A stretch of 64,000 bases of DNA from Bacillota bacterium (GCA_023416655.1 JAEZHK010000128.1:62001-126000), one strand, 5' to 3'. Numbered from the stretch's first letter, positions 16,925-25,876 are shown. Program-made: numbers and translations. The notes: generated by a model not told the origin, from the letters alone.

Positions 16925-18134
16925 TTCCGTCACCTCCCGCCTCTTTGAGTTTCTTCTGGTCCCCAAGTCTGCTGACCGGCAGGTAGTTCTCAAGTCCGAG
17001 CAACTCTTCCATCTCGTCGTCCGGCGACATGCCCGTCCAGTCGCGCCACTCGTTTCGGCGCATGGCCATACGGTCCGTCATGGCGCTGCCGGCCGCGATG
17101 ATCTCCGAAAGGTCGTAGGCGAAGAGGCTGCGCGGATTGAATCGCCAGTATAGGTCTGGCGAGTACAGGAGCTTTCGGGTCATCTCCTGCTCGATCACCT
17201 TTGCCATCGGCATGATCTGGCTACGGATGAAGTTGTTGTACTCGTCCTTTTTATACTCGCCCACGCCGACGAGGAAGGGCGGCACGCCGAACATCCCGGC
17301 CACCGTGCGCTTGTCCAGCTCCAAGTTCTTTGCAAGCGCCAAGTCGTTCAGCGTCAGCGGCTTGATCTCCTTCAATTCGAAGGCTTCCGCCGGGATGAAC
17401 CATGGCCTTCCGCTTTCGCTGGCATCCAGGTACTGCGCTCCCAGCTTTTTTCGGCCCTCTACTGTCGCGAACTCTTCCGTTAAGCCGTCGACCTTTACGA
17501 CGATTGACGGTGCCGGAGACTCGAGCAGCGCCTGCTTCGTGGCGTTCGCCTGTCGGATTGCTTTCACGACGTCCTTCAATTCGATCTGAAAACCCGTCCC
17601 GATATATGGCCGCTCAGGGTCTGGGTTTACCGTGAAGTGCAGGATCTCGTCCGGCTGCAGGATCTTGTCGCTGTACCTGACCACATATCCGTCAGCCACG
17701 TCCGCGAATACGACTTGCGACGGCTTTAGGGGTTTCAGATCTTTTAGGAATCCTTCCGGCGTGTACGTCGGGTACGTGACCTGGTTTCCATTACCCGAGA
17801 GCAGCATCGTCATGATGATGTTGTGCATCCAGTTTTTTCGGGTCATTAGGCCGTAAGGCTCAATGTCCACCTTCCGGGACAACTCATTTTTGACGCGTTT
17901 GTCGCCCTTGTCGGTGTTCTGCATCAGGTAGATGGTCATGCTGGAGATCAGGTTGGCGTACGCGTTTGCGCACATTCTAACCTCCGGGCAGCGCGACAGC
18001 GGCCTGTACCGGTCTCCGATCAGCACGTTCCATGCATCCACATTGCATAGCCAGGACGCGGGCTCCGCGGATCTCACCACGGGCGCGTCCCGCGCCCCCC
18101 TCGCCGCGCGGGCGGCCTTGTCCCTTTTATTCAT
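16881..18134 (-). CDS. Portal protein (HK97 family)
   Basis: 417 aa. The order WNVLIGDRYRPLSRCPEV, the MLLSGNGNQV motif, LDKRTVAGMFGVPPFLVG and MTRKLL are standard HK97-type portal landmarks. The protein forms the dodecameric DNA gate in the capsid vertex. The ATG overlaps the TerL stop. The last 40 residues are low-complexity Gly/Asp/Lys. Confidence 0.92.
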   Translation of the reverse strand: MNKRDKAARAARGARDAPVVRSAEPASWLCNVDAWNVLIGDRYRPLSRCPEVRMCANAYANLISSMTIYLMQNTDKGDKRVKNELSRKVDIEPYGLMTRKNWMHNIIMTMLLSGNGNQVTYPTYTPEGFLKDLKPLKPSQVVFADVADGYVVRYSDKILQPDEILHFTVNPDPERPYIGTGFQIELKDVVKAIRQANATKQALLESPAPSIVVKVDGLTEEFATVEGRKKLGAQYLDASESGRPWFIPAEAFELKEIKPLTLNDLALAKNLELDKRTVAGMFGVPPFLVGVGEYKKDEYNNFIRSQIMPMAKVIEQEMTRKLLYSPDLYWRFNPRSLFAYDLSEIIAAGSAMTDRMAMRRNEWRDWTGMSPDDEMEELLGLENYLPVSRLGDQKKLKEAGGDGSGGQGDKTSQDEGN

Positions 18135-19902
18135 TCAACCACCCCTCTGCGCTCTTGGATTTTTCGATGTTGTCCAGCATGCGCACGGCCGCGAAAACGT
18201 CCGCGTCGAAGATGTCGATGCGGCGCTCCGGCTGGACCTTTTCGTACTGGATCATGTCGTCTGTCTTTTCGATGGCGCGGACGTTCTCCACGCAGTATTC
18301 ATAGGCTTCGCTGCCCAGGTAATAGAGCTTCCGGTTCAGCGCCTGCGTCTCGATACGTCGGAAACCTTCGGATTTTTTGTAAAAGTACTGCGGCTGGTCG
18401 ATGATCGTAAACCCGGCCTTCTTCATGCCAACCCAGTATTCCTTACAGAACTTACGGTCGTGGCCGATCTGCTTGATCTTGAAGCCCATCGTCCGCATGT
18501 CGATAAACCACTTTACGATCTCCGCGTGGTTCGTGGTCGGCGCGTTGGAGAGGCTCAACCAGCCGCGATCCTTCCATCCGAAGAGGGGGATGTTGTCCTC
18601 GTTCGCCTTGGCCGTGGCCGCGACGATTGGGAACCAGGCATGCGTGATCGCTATGTCGATACCCTTGTAGCACCCATGCAGCGCGCCGGTCGTCATGTCG
18701 TGCAGCTTTGATAGGTCCGCGCCGCCGTACCAGTTGATGCCCAGCCTTAGTAGCGCCTCTAGCTTTCGCTTGAGCTTCCACTCCGGATCGATCCCGAGCG
18801 CCTTCTCTGCTTCCGCGTTCGACGCGCGGAACTCCGCGATGTTGAAGTAGGCTTTCATGGACGAGGTGAAGACGTTGAGATTCCTGGTCAGGAAATCCTT
18901 GCGCTGCTGCGGGTCATTCAACGCCTGCATGGCGGCGTCCATCATCGCCTGCGGCCGGATTGTGACGCCGTAGTTCGGGTTGGCCTTTCGATGTTGGATC
19001 GGGTTTGTGAATGCGACTTCGCCTTTTTCGTCCTCATCTGCCTTGCACACGAACGCAAAATACTGCTCGTCCTCGATCGTCCCGGCCAGCACGCTCTGCG
19101 AGTATTTGAGGCGCTGGTAGCAGAAGCCCGTTGCGTCGTCACCCGCGGTAGTGATCGCAATGACCAGCTTGTTCGTGTAGGCTGCCGTGGCCTCTTTCAG
19201 GCGGTTGTATTGTGAAGTTCCTTGATAAGCGTGCACCTCATCGGCAATGGCAATGTTGCAGTTGAACGAGTCCTGCTTCTTCGGGTTAGATGCCAGCGCG
19301 TTCAGGTGGAGCGATCCGCCGTCCAGATCCTCGTTGGATACCTGATGCGCCATGTTGTTGTCGAGGATGCGCCAGCCGTCCGCCTCGGCCTCCGCTTCGC
19401 TATCATACATGGAATTGCACACCACGTACTTCCAGCCGTCGAAGGTTTCCATCGCCTGCTTGAGCGATGCGGCCACGACGTAAACCTTCGCGCCGCTCAT
19501 CCGGTGCAGAATGCCCAGCGCCCAGGAGAGCGCCGCTACGAAAGCCGTCTTCCCGGACTTCCTCGGGATGAAGACGAATGCCTCTTTGATGCGGCGTTCG
19601 ATCGTCCCTGGGTGGTAGAAGATCATGATCGCGTAGACAATGAATTTCTCCCATGGCTCCAGGAGCATCGGCTTGCCCTTGAGCGGCGTTCCGTCCAGCA
19701 TCTCGCCCTGCCGGTGCTTGTAGACGCGCTCGATGATCCCGATCACGAAATCCGCGTCTTTGGTGCGGATCTCGTACTTGCCCAATTCCAGGTCGGTTAG
19801 GAACCGCTGGCACCCTCGGATGCGGTCGATGCCGGCGTCGATTCGGCCCTCTACGACGGCATGCGCATACTCCAGAACCTCATCCGCATACAGCCCGATC
19901 AT
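18127..19902 (-). CDS. Terminase large subunit
   Basis: 591 aa. The ATPase P-loop-like motif IPRKSGKT (residues 112-119), the Walker B IAIADEVHAYQG (Asp221-Glu222) and a C-terminal RNase-H-like nuclease with GGADLSKLHD fit the Terminase_1 family. It packages DNA into the prohead together with TerS. Start overlaps the TerS stop (ATGA). Confidence 0.93.
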   Translation of the reverse strand: MIGLYADEVLEYAHAVVEGRIDAGIDRIRGCQRFLTDLELGKYEIRTKDADFVIGIIERVYKHRQGEMLDGTPLKGKPMLLEPWEKFIVYAIMIFYHPGTIERRIKEAFVFIPRKSGKTAFVAALSWALGILHRMSGAKVYVVAASLKQAMETFDGWKYVVCNSMYDSEAEAEADGWRILDNNMAHQVSNEDLDGGSLHLNALASNPKKQDSFNCNIAIADEVHAYQGTSQYNRLKEATAAYTNKLVIAITTAGDDATGFCYQRLKYSQSVLAGTIEDEQYFAFVCKADEDEKGEVAFTNPIQHRKANPNYGVTIRPQAMMDAAMQALNDPQQRKDFLTRNLNVFTSSMKAYFNIAEFRASNAEAEKALGIDPEWKLKRKLEALLRLGINWYGGADLSKLHDMTTGALHGCYKGIDIAITHAWFPIVAATAKANEDNIPLFGWKDRGWLSLSNAPTTNHAEIVKWFIDMRTMGFKIKQIGHDRKFCKEYWVGMKKAGFTIIDQPQYFYKKSEGFRRIETQALNRKLYYLGSEAYEYCVENVRAIEKTDDMIQYEKVQPERRIDIFDADVFAAVRMLDNIEKSKSAEGWLNE

Positions 19903-20261
19903 TGACCGCTCGCCTGGCCGACGTCCGCCAGCGCCTTCGCGAACGCGCTCGTTTTCTTCGCCGGGGCGAACGCCTTATCGTTGAGCTTGAGATACCCCTG
20001 CGCGGTCAGGCCGAGGTGCGCGGCATAAGCGAGGATATCCTTTCGGAGCGATTCCAGCGTTGCGACGATGGGCGCTTTCTTTGTCCCGGTTGCCGTGTAC
20101 TCTTCGCACTTGTACCCGCTCAGCCGGAACTTGGTCGTGAGCTTGTCATACTGCTGTCGGAGCTGGCAGTAGATCTCGATGGTCGGCTCAAACTCCGGCT
20201 TGTAGACGCCCAGCGATTTCATGTCCGCCCGCACCTTTTCCTGCATCTTGCTCCGTGCCAT
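19899..20261 (-). CDS. Terminase small subunit (P27 family)
   Basis: 120 aa from the ATG behind GGAGGTGATCAC; the ORF is open further upstream, but this is the only start with an RBS. The small, basic, helical protein next to TerL, ending in a Lys/Ala-rich tail, fits the P27 family. It should recognise the packaging site. Confidence 0.8.
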   Translation of the reverse strand: MARSKMQEKVRADMKSLGVYKPEFEPTIEIYCQLRQQYDKLTTKFRLSGYKCEEYTATGTKKAPIVATLESLRKDILAYAAHLGLTAQGYLKLNDKAFAPAKKTSAFAKALADVGQASGQ

Positions 20262-20523
20262 GTGATCACCTCCAGCCGAAAAAATCCGGATTGCTCGCCC
20301 AAAATAGGGACGAAAAACCGGCCGAAAAACTTGCAGAATTTTTTTGGAAAACTTTCTGGAGAGGGAAGACATGCCCCTTTCCGGTGTCAGCACCCCCTGT
20401 GGGAATTCCTTCAATAGGGGGGGCTTGCTGCTTTTTCTCGGCTTTCATGGGCACCGAGCGCGTTGTGCATCACCTTTTAGGCCTTTTGCATGCGAATATA
20501 ATAGCGATTCAAGCTCGCATACC

Positions 20524-20778
20524 CTAGTCGGCGTACCCTTTGCCTCGTCCGCCCTTCTCCGGGTGACGCTTGTTGTGGTGTGCCTGGCATAGCGCACGCC
20601 CATTGCTCACCACATACTGCAGTTCCGGGTGATCCTCCCTGCTTTTGATGTGGTGCGCGACTGTAGCCTCTACGCTCATCCCATACTCAGCGCAGTCCTG
20701 GCATTTACCCTTGGCCTGTCTGATCACCTTCGTGCGCCATTCCTTGTGCCTCACTTTGTGGTAGTGTGGATCGCTCAT
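20524..20778 (-). CDS. HNH endonuclease
   Basis: 84 aa. KCQDCAEYG, VAHHIKSRED and LCQAHHNKRH form a complete HNH motif with paired Cys for a structural zinc. In HK97-type phages such HNH proteins lie beside TerS and assist packaging cleavage. The ATG at 20778 has AAGGGAGATGCAC upstream; the ATG two codons earlier lies in the RBS. The 262 bp to TerS contain no clear gene. Confidence 0.85.
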   Translation of the reverse strand: MSDPHYHKVRHKEWRTKVIRQAKGKCQDCAEYGMSVEATVAHHIKSREDHPELQYVVSNGRALCQAHHNKRHPEKGGRGKGYAD

Positions 20779-20801
20779 GTGCATCTCCCTTGCGCCGCAT
20801 G

Positions 20802-20837
20802 AAAAAGCCGCCTCGGGCGCCTATGGCCCGGAGCGGC
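20802..20837 (-). terminator. Intrinsic terminator between the DUF1492-like gene and HNH
   Basis: A 12-bp stem (GCCGCCTCGGGC / GCCCGGAGCGGC, one weak pair) is followed by five T on the minus strand. A second hairpin (GCTGACCACACGAGGTCAGC) precedes it. It separates early/middle genes from the packaging operon. Confidence 0.75.
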
Positions 20838-20882
20838 TCTCGTGCTGACCTCGTGTGGTCAGCTTCTTACAGTAGCATTATA

Positions 20883-21356
20883 TCACATCTGGATGTGACA
20901 TTTTGGGACATGTTTATTCTCTGACCCAAACGCCATCAACGCCTCGCCGTGAAGCCTGTGCACCTGCCTGCGGTCGTAGTGCATACCTTCCGCGATCTCA
21001 TCCCATCCCCAGCCATTGAGGTATCTCCACGTCAGGATGTCCCGGTATCGCGCGTCCGTGAGCAGCCCGATCTCGTATTCGACGATCCATACCAGATCCG
21101 CCAGCTCATCGATCTTCCGCGCAATCTCCCGCTCCACGTCCACGATCTTGCAGACGTAATGCTCGGTGCTGCTGACGCGCCTGATCCCACCAGGCATGCC
21201 GCCAGAGTATACGCCCGTCCGCTTCATCGCCAGCGCCTCATAGCGTTCCCGACGCTCCTCAAGCGCGAGGATGCGTTTCTCTGCCCGGCTTGGCTGGCCG
21301 ATGTACTGCTTGATCGGGTTTGGTTTTCTTGGGTAATCCCTCATCGTGTTCATCAT
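20883..21356 (-). CDS. DUF1492 / ArpU-like late transcription regulator
   Basis: 157 aa. The N-terminal half is coiled coil (ILALEERRERYEALAMKR). The C-terminal LTWRYLNGWGWDEIAEGMHY segment followed by DRRQVHRLHGEALMAF is a sigma-70 region-4-like HTH. These phage proteins sit just upstream of terminase genes and activate late transcription. The gene lies directly upstream of the terminator and the packaging cluster, consistent with this role. Confidence 0.7.
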   Translation of the reverse strand: MMNTMRDYPRKPNPIKQYIGQPSRAEKRILALEERRERYEALAMKRTGVYSGGMPGGIRRVSSTEHYVCKIVDVEREIARKIDELADLVWIVEYEIGLLTDARYRDILTWRYLNGWGWDEIAEGMHYDRRQVHRLHGEALMAFGSENKHVPKCHIQM

Positions 21357-21365
21357 CCGCCCTCC

Positions 21366-21644
21366 CTACATCAGGTCGACGACCGACAGCGAAGAGACAC
21401 GAATCCCCTCCGCCTGATCATCGCGCCTGTCATCCATCCCGTCAAAGTATTCCGCCACCGCGCGAAAGCTCTTTCGCGCCTCAAACCTGTCCAGCGCAAC
21501 AGGTGTTCCGCGCAGCTTGAAGGCCCGCCTGTGCTGGCAAGGATCGCACCGTTGCCGCGTCTTCCCATCCACGTCGCATTCCCCGATAATCCCGCGCGCC
21601 ACGTCCTGGCACCATCCTTCGAATCGCTTGCATTCGCCGCACAT
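21366..21644 (-). CDS. Small phage protein with Cys4 zinc-binding pattern
   Basis: 92 aa if started at the ATG 2 bp after the Rep stop; the ORF is open further upstream but inside rep. The pattern CGECKRFEGWC, then ECD, then RCDPCQHRRAF suggests one or two zinc knuckles, which fits nucleic-acid binding. The second half is helical and charged. Translationally coupled to rep. Family not identified. Confidence 0.6.
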   Translation of the reverse strand: MCGECKRFEGWCQDVARGIIGECDVDGKTRQRCDPCQHRRAFKLRGTPVALDRFEARKSFRAVAEYFDGMDDRRDDQAEGIRVSSLSVVDLM

Positions 21645-21646
21645 TC

Positions 21647-22513
21647 TCACTCGTTTCGCCTCCGTTTCTTCCCGCCATCCGTAATGTTTTGCCGCCTTCG
21701 CATCTGCGTGTAGATGTGCGCGCCCGGAAACAAACCATTTGCCCGCGCGTCGCACTCGATAAACTCATAGCCTGGATACGCCTTTTCGAAGATCTCTTTG
21801 GCCGCGATCATGCAGTCCATCACCATGCGTTCCGCCTGCCGGTGCCGGAACTTGTGATCGGCGACGGTGTCTGTAGGCTTCGTGAGATTCCGCGATCCGT
21901 TCCACCGCTTGCCCTTTTTGCATGGTTTTGTCAGGTACTTCGACAAACCCTCAAGCCCCTTGCCGTCCGGCTGCAGCCTTGATGACTGGGTGCGCCCTCG
22001 CCGCCAGAGCGCCTCTGCCACGTCTCGGTCCATGTCCGACATGATCACGTGCTGATGCGTCCGCACCTCCCGCCCATCGTCGTCGTACTCGATCACGTAC
22101 AGGTACTTCGCCTTTGGAAGGCCGTGCTTTTTTCGCCACCTTGCGACGCGCCGCAGATAGTTCTCGATATCCCGGTGCGCCTGCTCCATCGTTGGCGCGA
22201 CTTCTGACGTCAACGTGATGTACAGATCCTTCGGGCCGAAGTTTGCATGTGCAAGTCGCATGAAGCGCCTGGACGAATTCCAGTTGTTCAACCTCTGCTG
22301 CGCTTCCCGAGTGACTGTCTCCCTGGCGCTCCGCTGCGTCTTTTTGCGGTAAATCGGGTAGATGATGCTCTCCAGCTCATCCCCTGCCTTGACGGTGCGC
22401 GTCCTGTATCCTGTGATCTCCGGGCTGCGCATGAGCTCCAGCGTCTCTTCAGTGGTTGGCTTCTCAAAGAGCGCCTCGTATCCAAGTATCCCGGCATTCC
22501 GTTTCTTGCTCAC
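21647..22513 (-). CDS. HUH-type replication initiation endonuclease (Rep-like)
   Basis: 288 aa with a GTG start behind AAGGGGAGCGG. YLYVIEYDDDGREVRTHQHVI contains the metal-binding His-x-His (His153, His155) after a beta strand, and SKYLTKP supplies a Tyr-x-x-Lys pair (Tyr193, Lys196), the hallmark motifs of rolling-circle Rep proteins. It would nick the origin and stay covalently bound. No helicase or polymerase gene is visible in the window, so this may be the main replication protein of the phage. Confidence 0.75.
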   Translation of the reverse strand: MSKKRNAGILGYEALFEKPTTEETLELMRSPEITGYRTRTVKAGDELESIIYPIYRKKTQRSARETVTREAQQRLNNWNSSRRFMRLAHANFGPKDLYITLTSEVAPTMEQAHRDIENYLRRVARWRKKHGLPKAKYLYVIEYDDDGREVRTHQHVIMSDMDRDVAEALWRRGRTQSSRLQPDGKGLEGLSKYLTKPCKKGKRWNGSRNLTKPTDTVADHKFRHRQAERMVMDCMIAAKEIFEKAYPGYEFIECDARANGLFPGAHIYTQMRRRQNITDGGKKRRRNE

Positions 22514-22552
22514 GGTCCGCTCCCCTTCGTAACTGGTTTGTCTAGGCTCTTA

Positions 22553-22569
22553 GGGGGACTTTGTCCCCC
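22553..22569. other. Perfect hairpin upstream of rep
   Basis: Inverted repeat GGGGGAC-TTT-GTCCCCC lies 40 bp before the rep start, in a 160-bp intergenic stretch without genes. Rolling-circle origins often carry such hairpins near rep, so it is a candidate nick-site stem-loop. It could equally be a terminator without T-run. Confidence 0.4.
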
Positions 22570-22673
22570 GGCCGCCGGGCCACCTCCTACCGCCCTACGC
22601 GCGGCCGGTTTATTAGGATGTCATACGAGGACGAGAAAGCGGCTCCGCATGCCGCTTATATATGGAAGAGACT

Positions 22674-22961
22674 CTAGCCTTTGCCCTCCATCATGAACTG
22701 GTTCATCTTGTACGCCTCAAACATCGTTCGCTCTCCCGTTCGATCCAGAAGATAAGGCAGGAAGATCTCATCAACCTCGACCATCTCGGCCTCGAGGATA
22801 GCCATCTGCGCCGCAAGCCAGTCCTTGACAATCCTCCAGGCAACGCGCTCAGCCTGATCCCGATCTGCGCGCTTGCGGTCCTTCTCCAGCGCCCGCTGTA
22901 CGCCAGCGACATTCGCCGGCAGCCTCACCCCGCCCACGCCCCGCGGCGTGGTGATCGAAAT
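22674..22961 (-). pseudogene. C-terminal part of a phage early gene, apparently split by the DUF4145-like insertion
   Basis: About 95 codons open, ending QFMMEGKG. The frame starts abruptly (ISITTPRGVGGVRLPANV) with no RBS and no ATG before an upstream stop at 22973. A GTG at 22937 could still start an 87-aa product. The opening residues look like the inside of a gene. On the far side of the AT-rich + strand gene at 23.0-23.7 kb there is a good RBS plus ATG for a minus-strand gene (MTVKMYCE) whose frame soon becomes nonsense. I infer one original gene of about 104 aa interrupted by about 730 bp. Confidence 0.5.
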
Positions 22962-22977
22962 GAAATTGTGTTAATGC

Positions 22978-23006
22978 TTGGAAGAAAATGGTTTTTGTAG
23001 TATAAT
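22978..23006 (+). promoter_or_regulatory. Promoter of the DUF4145-like cargo gene
   Basis: TTGGAA (22978-22983), 17-bp spacer, TATAAT (23001-23006). It lies at the very edge of the AT-rich insert and reads into it, so the cargo gene brings its own promoter. Confidence 0.7.
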
Positions 23007-23027
23007 GCCTATATAGGGAGAGTGAGA

Positions 23028-23690
23028 ATGATGTCTGGATACAAATGTCCGTTTTGCCAACATTTCATTGCCGTCAACAGAAGCACCGTGTCTGAACGCT
23101 ATATTTCTTTCGAGAGTGAGAATGATGTACTGGCTTCGCGTCAAATTGTTGGTCTGGTCATTATTCATTGCCCTAACTGCGAAAGATACACAATTCAAGC
23201 AATTAGTTTGGCTGCGGCGAAAGACAAATTCCAAGTAGATATTAATCCTCGGTATGTTTGTAACTCTTATCCAGACTATATCCCCCAGGCAATTCGTTCT
23301 GATTACGAGGAAGCTTGTGCTATTAAAAAACTCAGTCCCAAAGCATGCGCTACTCTTTGCCGTCGTTGTTTGCAAGGAATGATCCGTGATTTCTGGGGTA
23401 TCCGAAAAGACAAATTGAGTGATGAAATCGCTGCACTTCAAGGTAAAATCCCTGCTTCCCAATGGGAAGTGATAGATGCCGTTAGGAAGCTCGGGAATAT
23501 TGGCGCCCATATGGAAAAGGACGTTAACCTGATCGTAGACATAGATCCGGAAGAGGCGGAGAAGTTGATCCTTTTGATTGAACGTCTCCTGCAAGCCTGG
23601 TACATCGATCGCGAAGCTGAGCAGCGTTTGTATGGTGACATAATGGGCATAAGCCAAGCATCTCAGGCAAAGCGCAAACCGCAGAAGTAA
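23028..23690 (+). CDS. DUF4145-like cargo protein with zinc ribbon
   Basis: 220 aa; starts ATG 23028 or 23031 behind GGGAGAG. N-terminal CPFC...CPNC (a zinc ribbon, residues about 6-45) is followed by a helical domain with EEACAIKKLSPKACATLCRR, LQGMIRDFW and KLGNIGAHMEKD, the landmarks of DUF4145. In other genomes this domain occurs alone or fused to restriction/defence proteins. The gene is AT-richer than the phage around it, opposite in strand and has its own promoter, all signs of a moron. A defence or superinfection role is inference. Confidence 0.65.
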   Translation: MMSGYKCPFCQHFIAVNRSTVSERYISFESENDVLASRQIVGLVIIHCPNCERYTIQAISLAAAKDKFQVDINPRYVCNSYPDYIPQAIRSDYEEACAIKKLSPKACATLCRRCLQGMIRDFWGIRKDKLSDEIAALQGKIPASQWEVIDAVRKLGNIGAHMEKDVNLIVDIDPEEAEKLILLIERLLQAWYIDREAEQRLYGDIMGISQASQAKRKPQK

Positions 23691-23714
23691 TTCGCAGTAC
23701 ATTTTCACCGTCAT
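23691..23714 (-). pseudogene. N-terminal stub of the split phage gene
   Basis: ATG at 23714 with the strong RBS AAAGGAGGG, coding MTVKMYCE before the frame runs into the antisense of the cargo gene. Matches the missing start of the fragment at 22674-22961. Between this stub and the next gene (23912) about 200 bp hold only weak minus-strand ORFs. Confidence 0.35.
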
Positions 23715-23911
23715 ATTTCCCTCCTTTCCGATATTGCTCGGTGCTGTGACGCACGCCTCCAGCGCCGGGCTTCGCATTTTGTTCCGGCCTCTGCCGGAAG
23801 TTCCTTGTTTGCCTAGATTCCCGTTTCACATGCCAGTACCTTATCTTATGGAGCAAGTGGAGTTCCTCCTCATAAAGTTTTTTACCGCGGAGCAGCATGA
23901 TGCGGAGACCG

Positions 23912-24574
23912 TCATTTCGCGTCATCCTGCCCGGCGTCCGGGTCGACGTCCTCGCCCAAGTCCATGCGCTCCTGGACCCGGCGCATGGCTTCCTCTGCTT
24001 CCCGCTCCGCTTTATCCGCGGCGGCCTCGGCGTCCGGCGAAGCGCCGGTGCGGATGGCCTGAAGCGCGACGGCCTGCACCTGCGCCATGATGGATTCGGC
24101 GGTTTTCTGGTTCACAGGACACACCAGCGCGTTGCACAGCATGTTGCCGTAGACGGCGATCAGGATGTGCCCCGCCGGGTTGACGCGCTCGTAGAACTCC
24201 AGCGCGCCCATCTTGTTCTCCGCGGGCTTCAGCGTGGCCACCGGCACGAAGATCAGGCCGTTCGCGCTGCCAAGCACCCGGAAAAGCTCACCCGCGTACC
24301 AGACCGCGCCGATATCCTCCAGCAGCTTTTCGGTATCGGGCTGCGGCTCGATGGTCAGCCGGTCGTCGATCATGTTGACCTCGCGGATCTGCATGGGGTC
24401 CGCCTGCTTCGGCGTCAGATCGAACAGCGCCGGGATGCTGTCTGAATGGATCCTGACGCCCTCGACCGGGTATACGTTGCTTCCATCCGTCAGCCACTGG
24501 CGGCCCTCCGGCGTGTTGATGATGACGAACGTCCGCTTGTCCACACACAGCTTCTTTATCGCGGTCAGCTTCAT
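23912..24574 (-). CDS. Conserved phage early protein, function unknown
   Basis: 220 aa. The start MKLTAIKKLCVDKRTFVIIN and the QWLTDGSNVYPVEG segment resemble a protein common in the early region of Firmicutes siphophages. A mixed alpha/beta body is followed by a strongly acidic, Ala/Glu-rich helical tail (last 50 residues). No catalytic motif was recognised. Confidence 0.65.
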   Translation of the reverse strand: MKLTAIKKLCVDKRTFVIINTPEGRQWLTDGSNVYPVEGVRIHSDSIPALFDLTPKQADPMQIREVNMIDDRLTIEPQPDTEKLLEDIGAVWYAGELFRVLGSANGLIFVPVATLKPAENKMGALEFYERVNPAGHILIAVYGNMLCNALVCPVNQKTAESIMAQVQAVALQAIRTGASPDAEAAADKAEREAEEAMRRVQERMDLGEDVDPDAGQDDAK

Positions 24575-24601
24575 GGTCTTATCCCCCTCGTATCATCTGC
24601 A

Positions 24602-25438
24602 TCATGCTCGAATGCCTGGTAGCTCCATTTGTCGGCTCTGCGCAGCTGGGTTGATCCAAAGGCACTCGATTCTGATCGCTCCACGCTCCGCCATCGTGCG
24701 ATGGGTGATCAACTGCCAATCCTCCAGTGCATCCCGGTACAGTGGGCAGTCGTACCCTGAGAGGAGCACCATACCGCGATGGGCGCGTAGCACATCTAAC
24801 ATGGCGATGTGATCAGCGTCCGTCATTTCGTGGCGGTATTGGTCTCCGTTCGCCGTACGGGTTTCGCGGAGGTACGGAGGATCCGCATAGATCAGCACCC
24901 GTTCTCCATCGCGTGCCCGAATTACGTCCAGCGCTGGTCGGTTTTCGACCTGGGCATCAAGTAGACGATCTCCGACTTTTGAGATCAGATCCGGCAACTT
25001 CCGCCAGATCTGCGGATTAGCTGGGCCGCCGTTTGGATTCTTGCTTGATGTGTGCCTCCATCCCTTTTTATTGCTGGCCCGCGCGCCGAACGTCATCCAA
25101 CATCGGATGGCGAACTGCCGTGCACGCTCCACATCGTCCTCCGCCGGCGCGTCATCCATGAACACGCTGCCCATGAACTCCTCACGCGCCCACGGCGTCA
25201 GGCCGACCGCCCGCGCCAGCTCGTCGGGCTTGTCCCTACAAACGCGGAAAAACTGGACGATTGCGCCGTCGATGTCGTTGATCGTCTCCACCCGCGCCCG
25301 TGGCTTGTTGAAAAACACAGCGCCGCTCCCGAAGTACGGTTCCACGTAGCTCTCATGAGTCGGCATGTTCTGTATGATCCAGTTCGCCAGCCTCCACTTC
25401 GCACCCGGGTACTTCAAAATTGGGTCCATGCTTGCCAC
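24602..25438 (-). CDS. DNA adenine methyltransferase (D12 class, Dam-like)
   Basis: 278 aa with GTG start behind GAGGTG. LKYPGAKW (residues 8-15) and EPYFGSGAVFF (33-43) form the AdoMet motif, and YADPPYL (DPPY 186-189) the catalytic motif IV of alpha-class N6-adenine methylases. No endonuclease partner is adjacent, so it is an orphan phage methylase that may protect phage DNA from host restriction. Confidence 0.87.
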   Translation of the reverse strand: MASMDPILKYPGAKWRLANWIIQNMPTHESYVEPYFGSGAVFFNKPRARVETINDIDGAIVQFFRVCRDKPDELARAVGLTPWAREEFMGSVFMDDAPAEDDVERARQFAIRCWMTFGARASNKKGWRHTSSKNPNGGPANPQIWRKLPDLISKVGDRLLDAQVENRPALDVIRARDGERVLIYADPPYLRETRTANGDQYRHEMTDADHIAMLDVLRAHRGMVLLSGYDCPLYRDALEDWQLITHRTMAERGAIRIECLWINPAAQSRQMELPGIRA

Positions 25439-25441
25439 GTG

Positions 25442-25876
25442 TTACACCTCTTTGATCATGATCCCCAGATATTCCCGCATCTGGCGGCGTTTGCTCTTGT
25501 ACTCATCCGTCTGGAAGCCCTTCGCATCCTCGACGGTGTAGCGCCCGTCGTTCTCGAGGATCACAAAATCCGCCTTATAGAACTTCCCACCCGGGAGCGG
25601 AAAAGGCTGCTGGCGAACGAATCCGCGGATCTGGCCGGCCGCCAGCAGCATTTTCAATTCCCCATACCGCCCGGCTTCTCTCTTGCTGTCAAACGGGATT
25701 CCGTCCACGACGGTCTTTTCGTTTCCGTACTTGCTCCGCTTTTTACTCGGCGTGGCCATGGCCTCGGTGTCGCCGCGGCCCCGTGAAACCACGAGACCCG
25801 TCAGCTCCTTCGGAAGCGGCAGGTTATTCCTGGCGCAATGGGCGCGCACCTGCTCCTCCGTCATTTCCAGCGGCAT
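25442..25876 (-). CDS. DUF1064 putative endonuclease
   Basis: 144 aa. KKRSKYGNEKTVVDGIPFDSKREAGRY (quoted in parts), ADFVILE and VEDAKGFQTDEY carry the Glu...Asp...Glu-x-Lys-like residues of the DUF1064 family, which has a PD-(D/E)xK-type fold and may act as a phage Holliday junction or replication nuclease. It lies directly upstream of the methylase with only 3 bp between. Confidence 0.75.
   Translation of the reverse strand: MPLEMTEEQVRAHCARNNLPLPKELTGLVVSRGRGDTEAMATPSKKRSKYGNEKTVVDGIPFDSKREAGRYGELKMLLAAGQIRGFVRQQPFPLPGGKFYKADFVILENDGRYTVEDAKGFQTDEYKSKRRQMREYLGIMIKEV

Noticed and set aside
23912..24445. + strand ORF of 182 codons over the early phage gene
   Set aside because: His/Arg/Val-rich and antisense to a better minus-strand gene, with no RBS.
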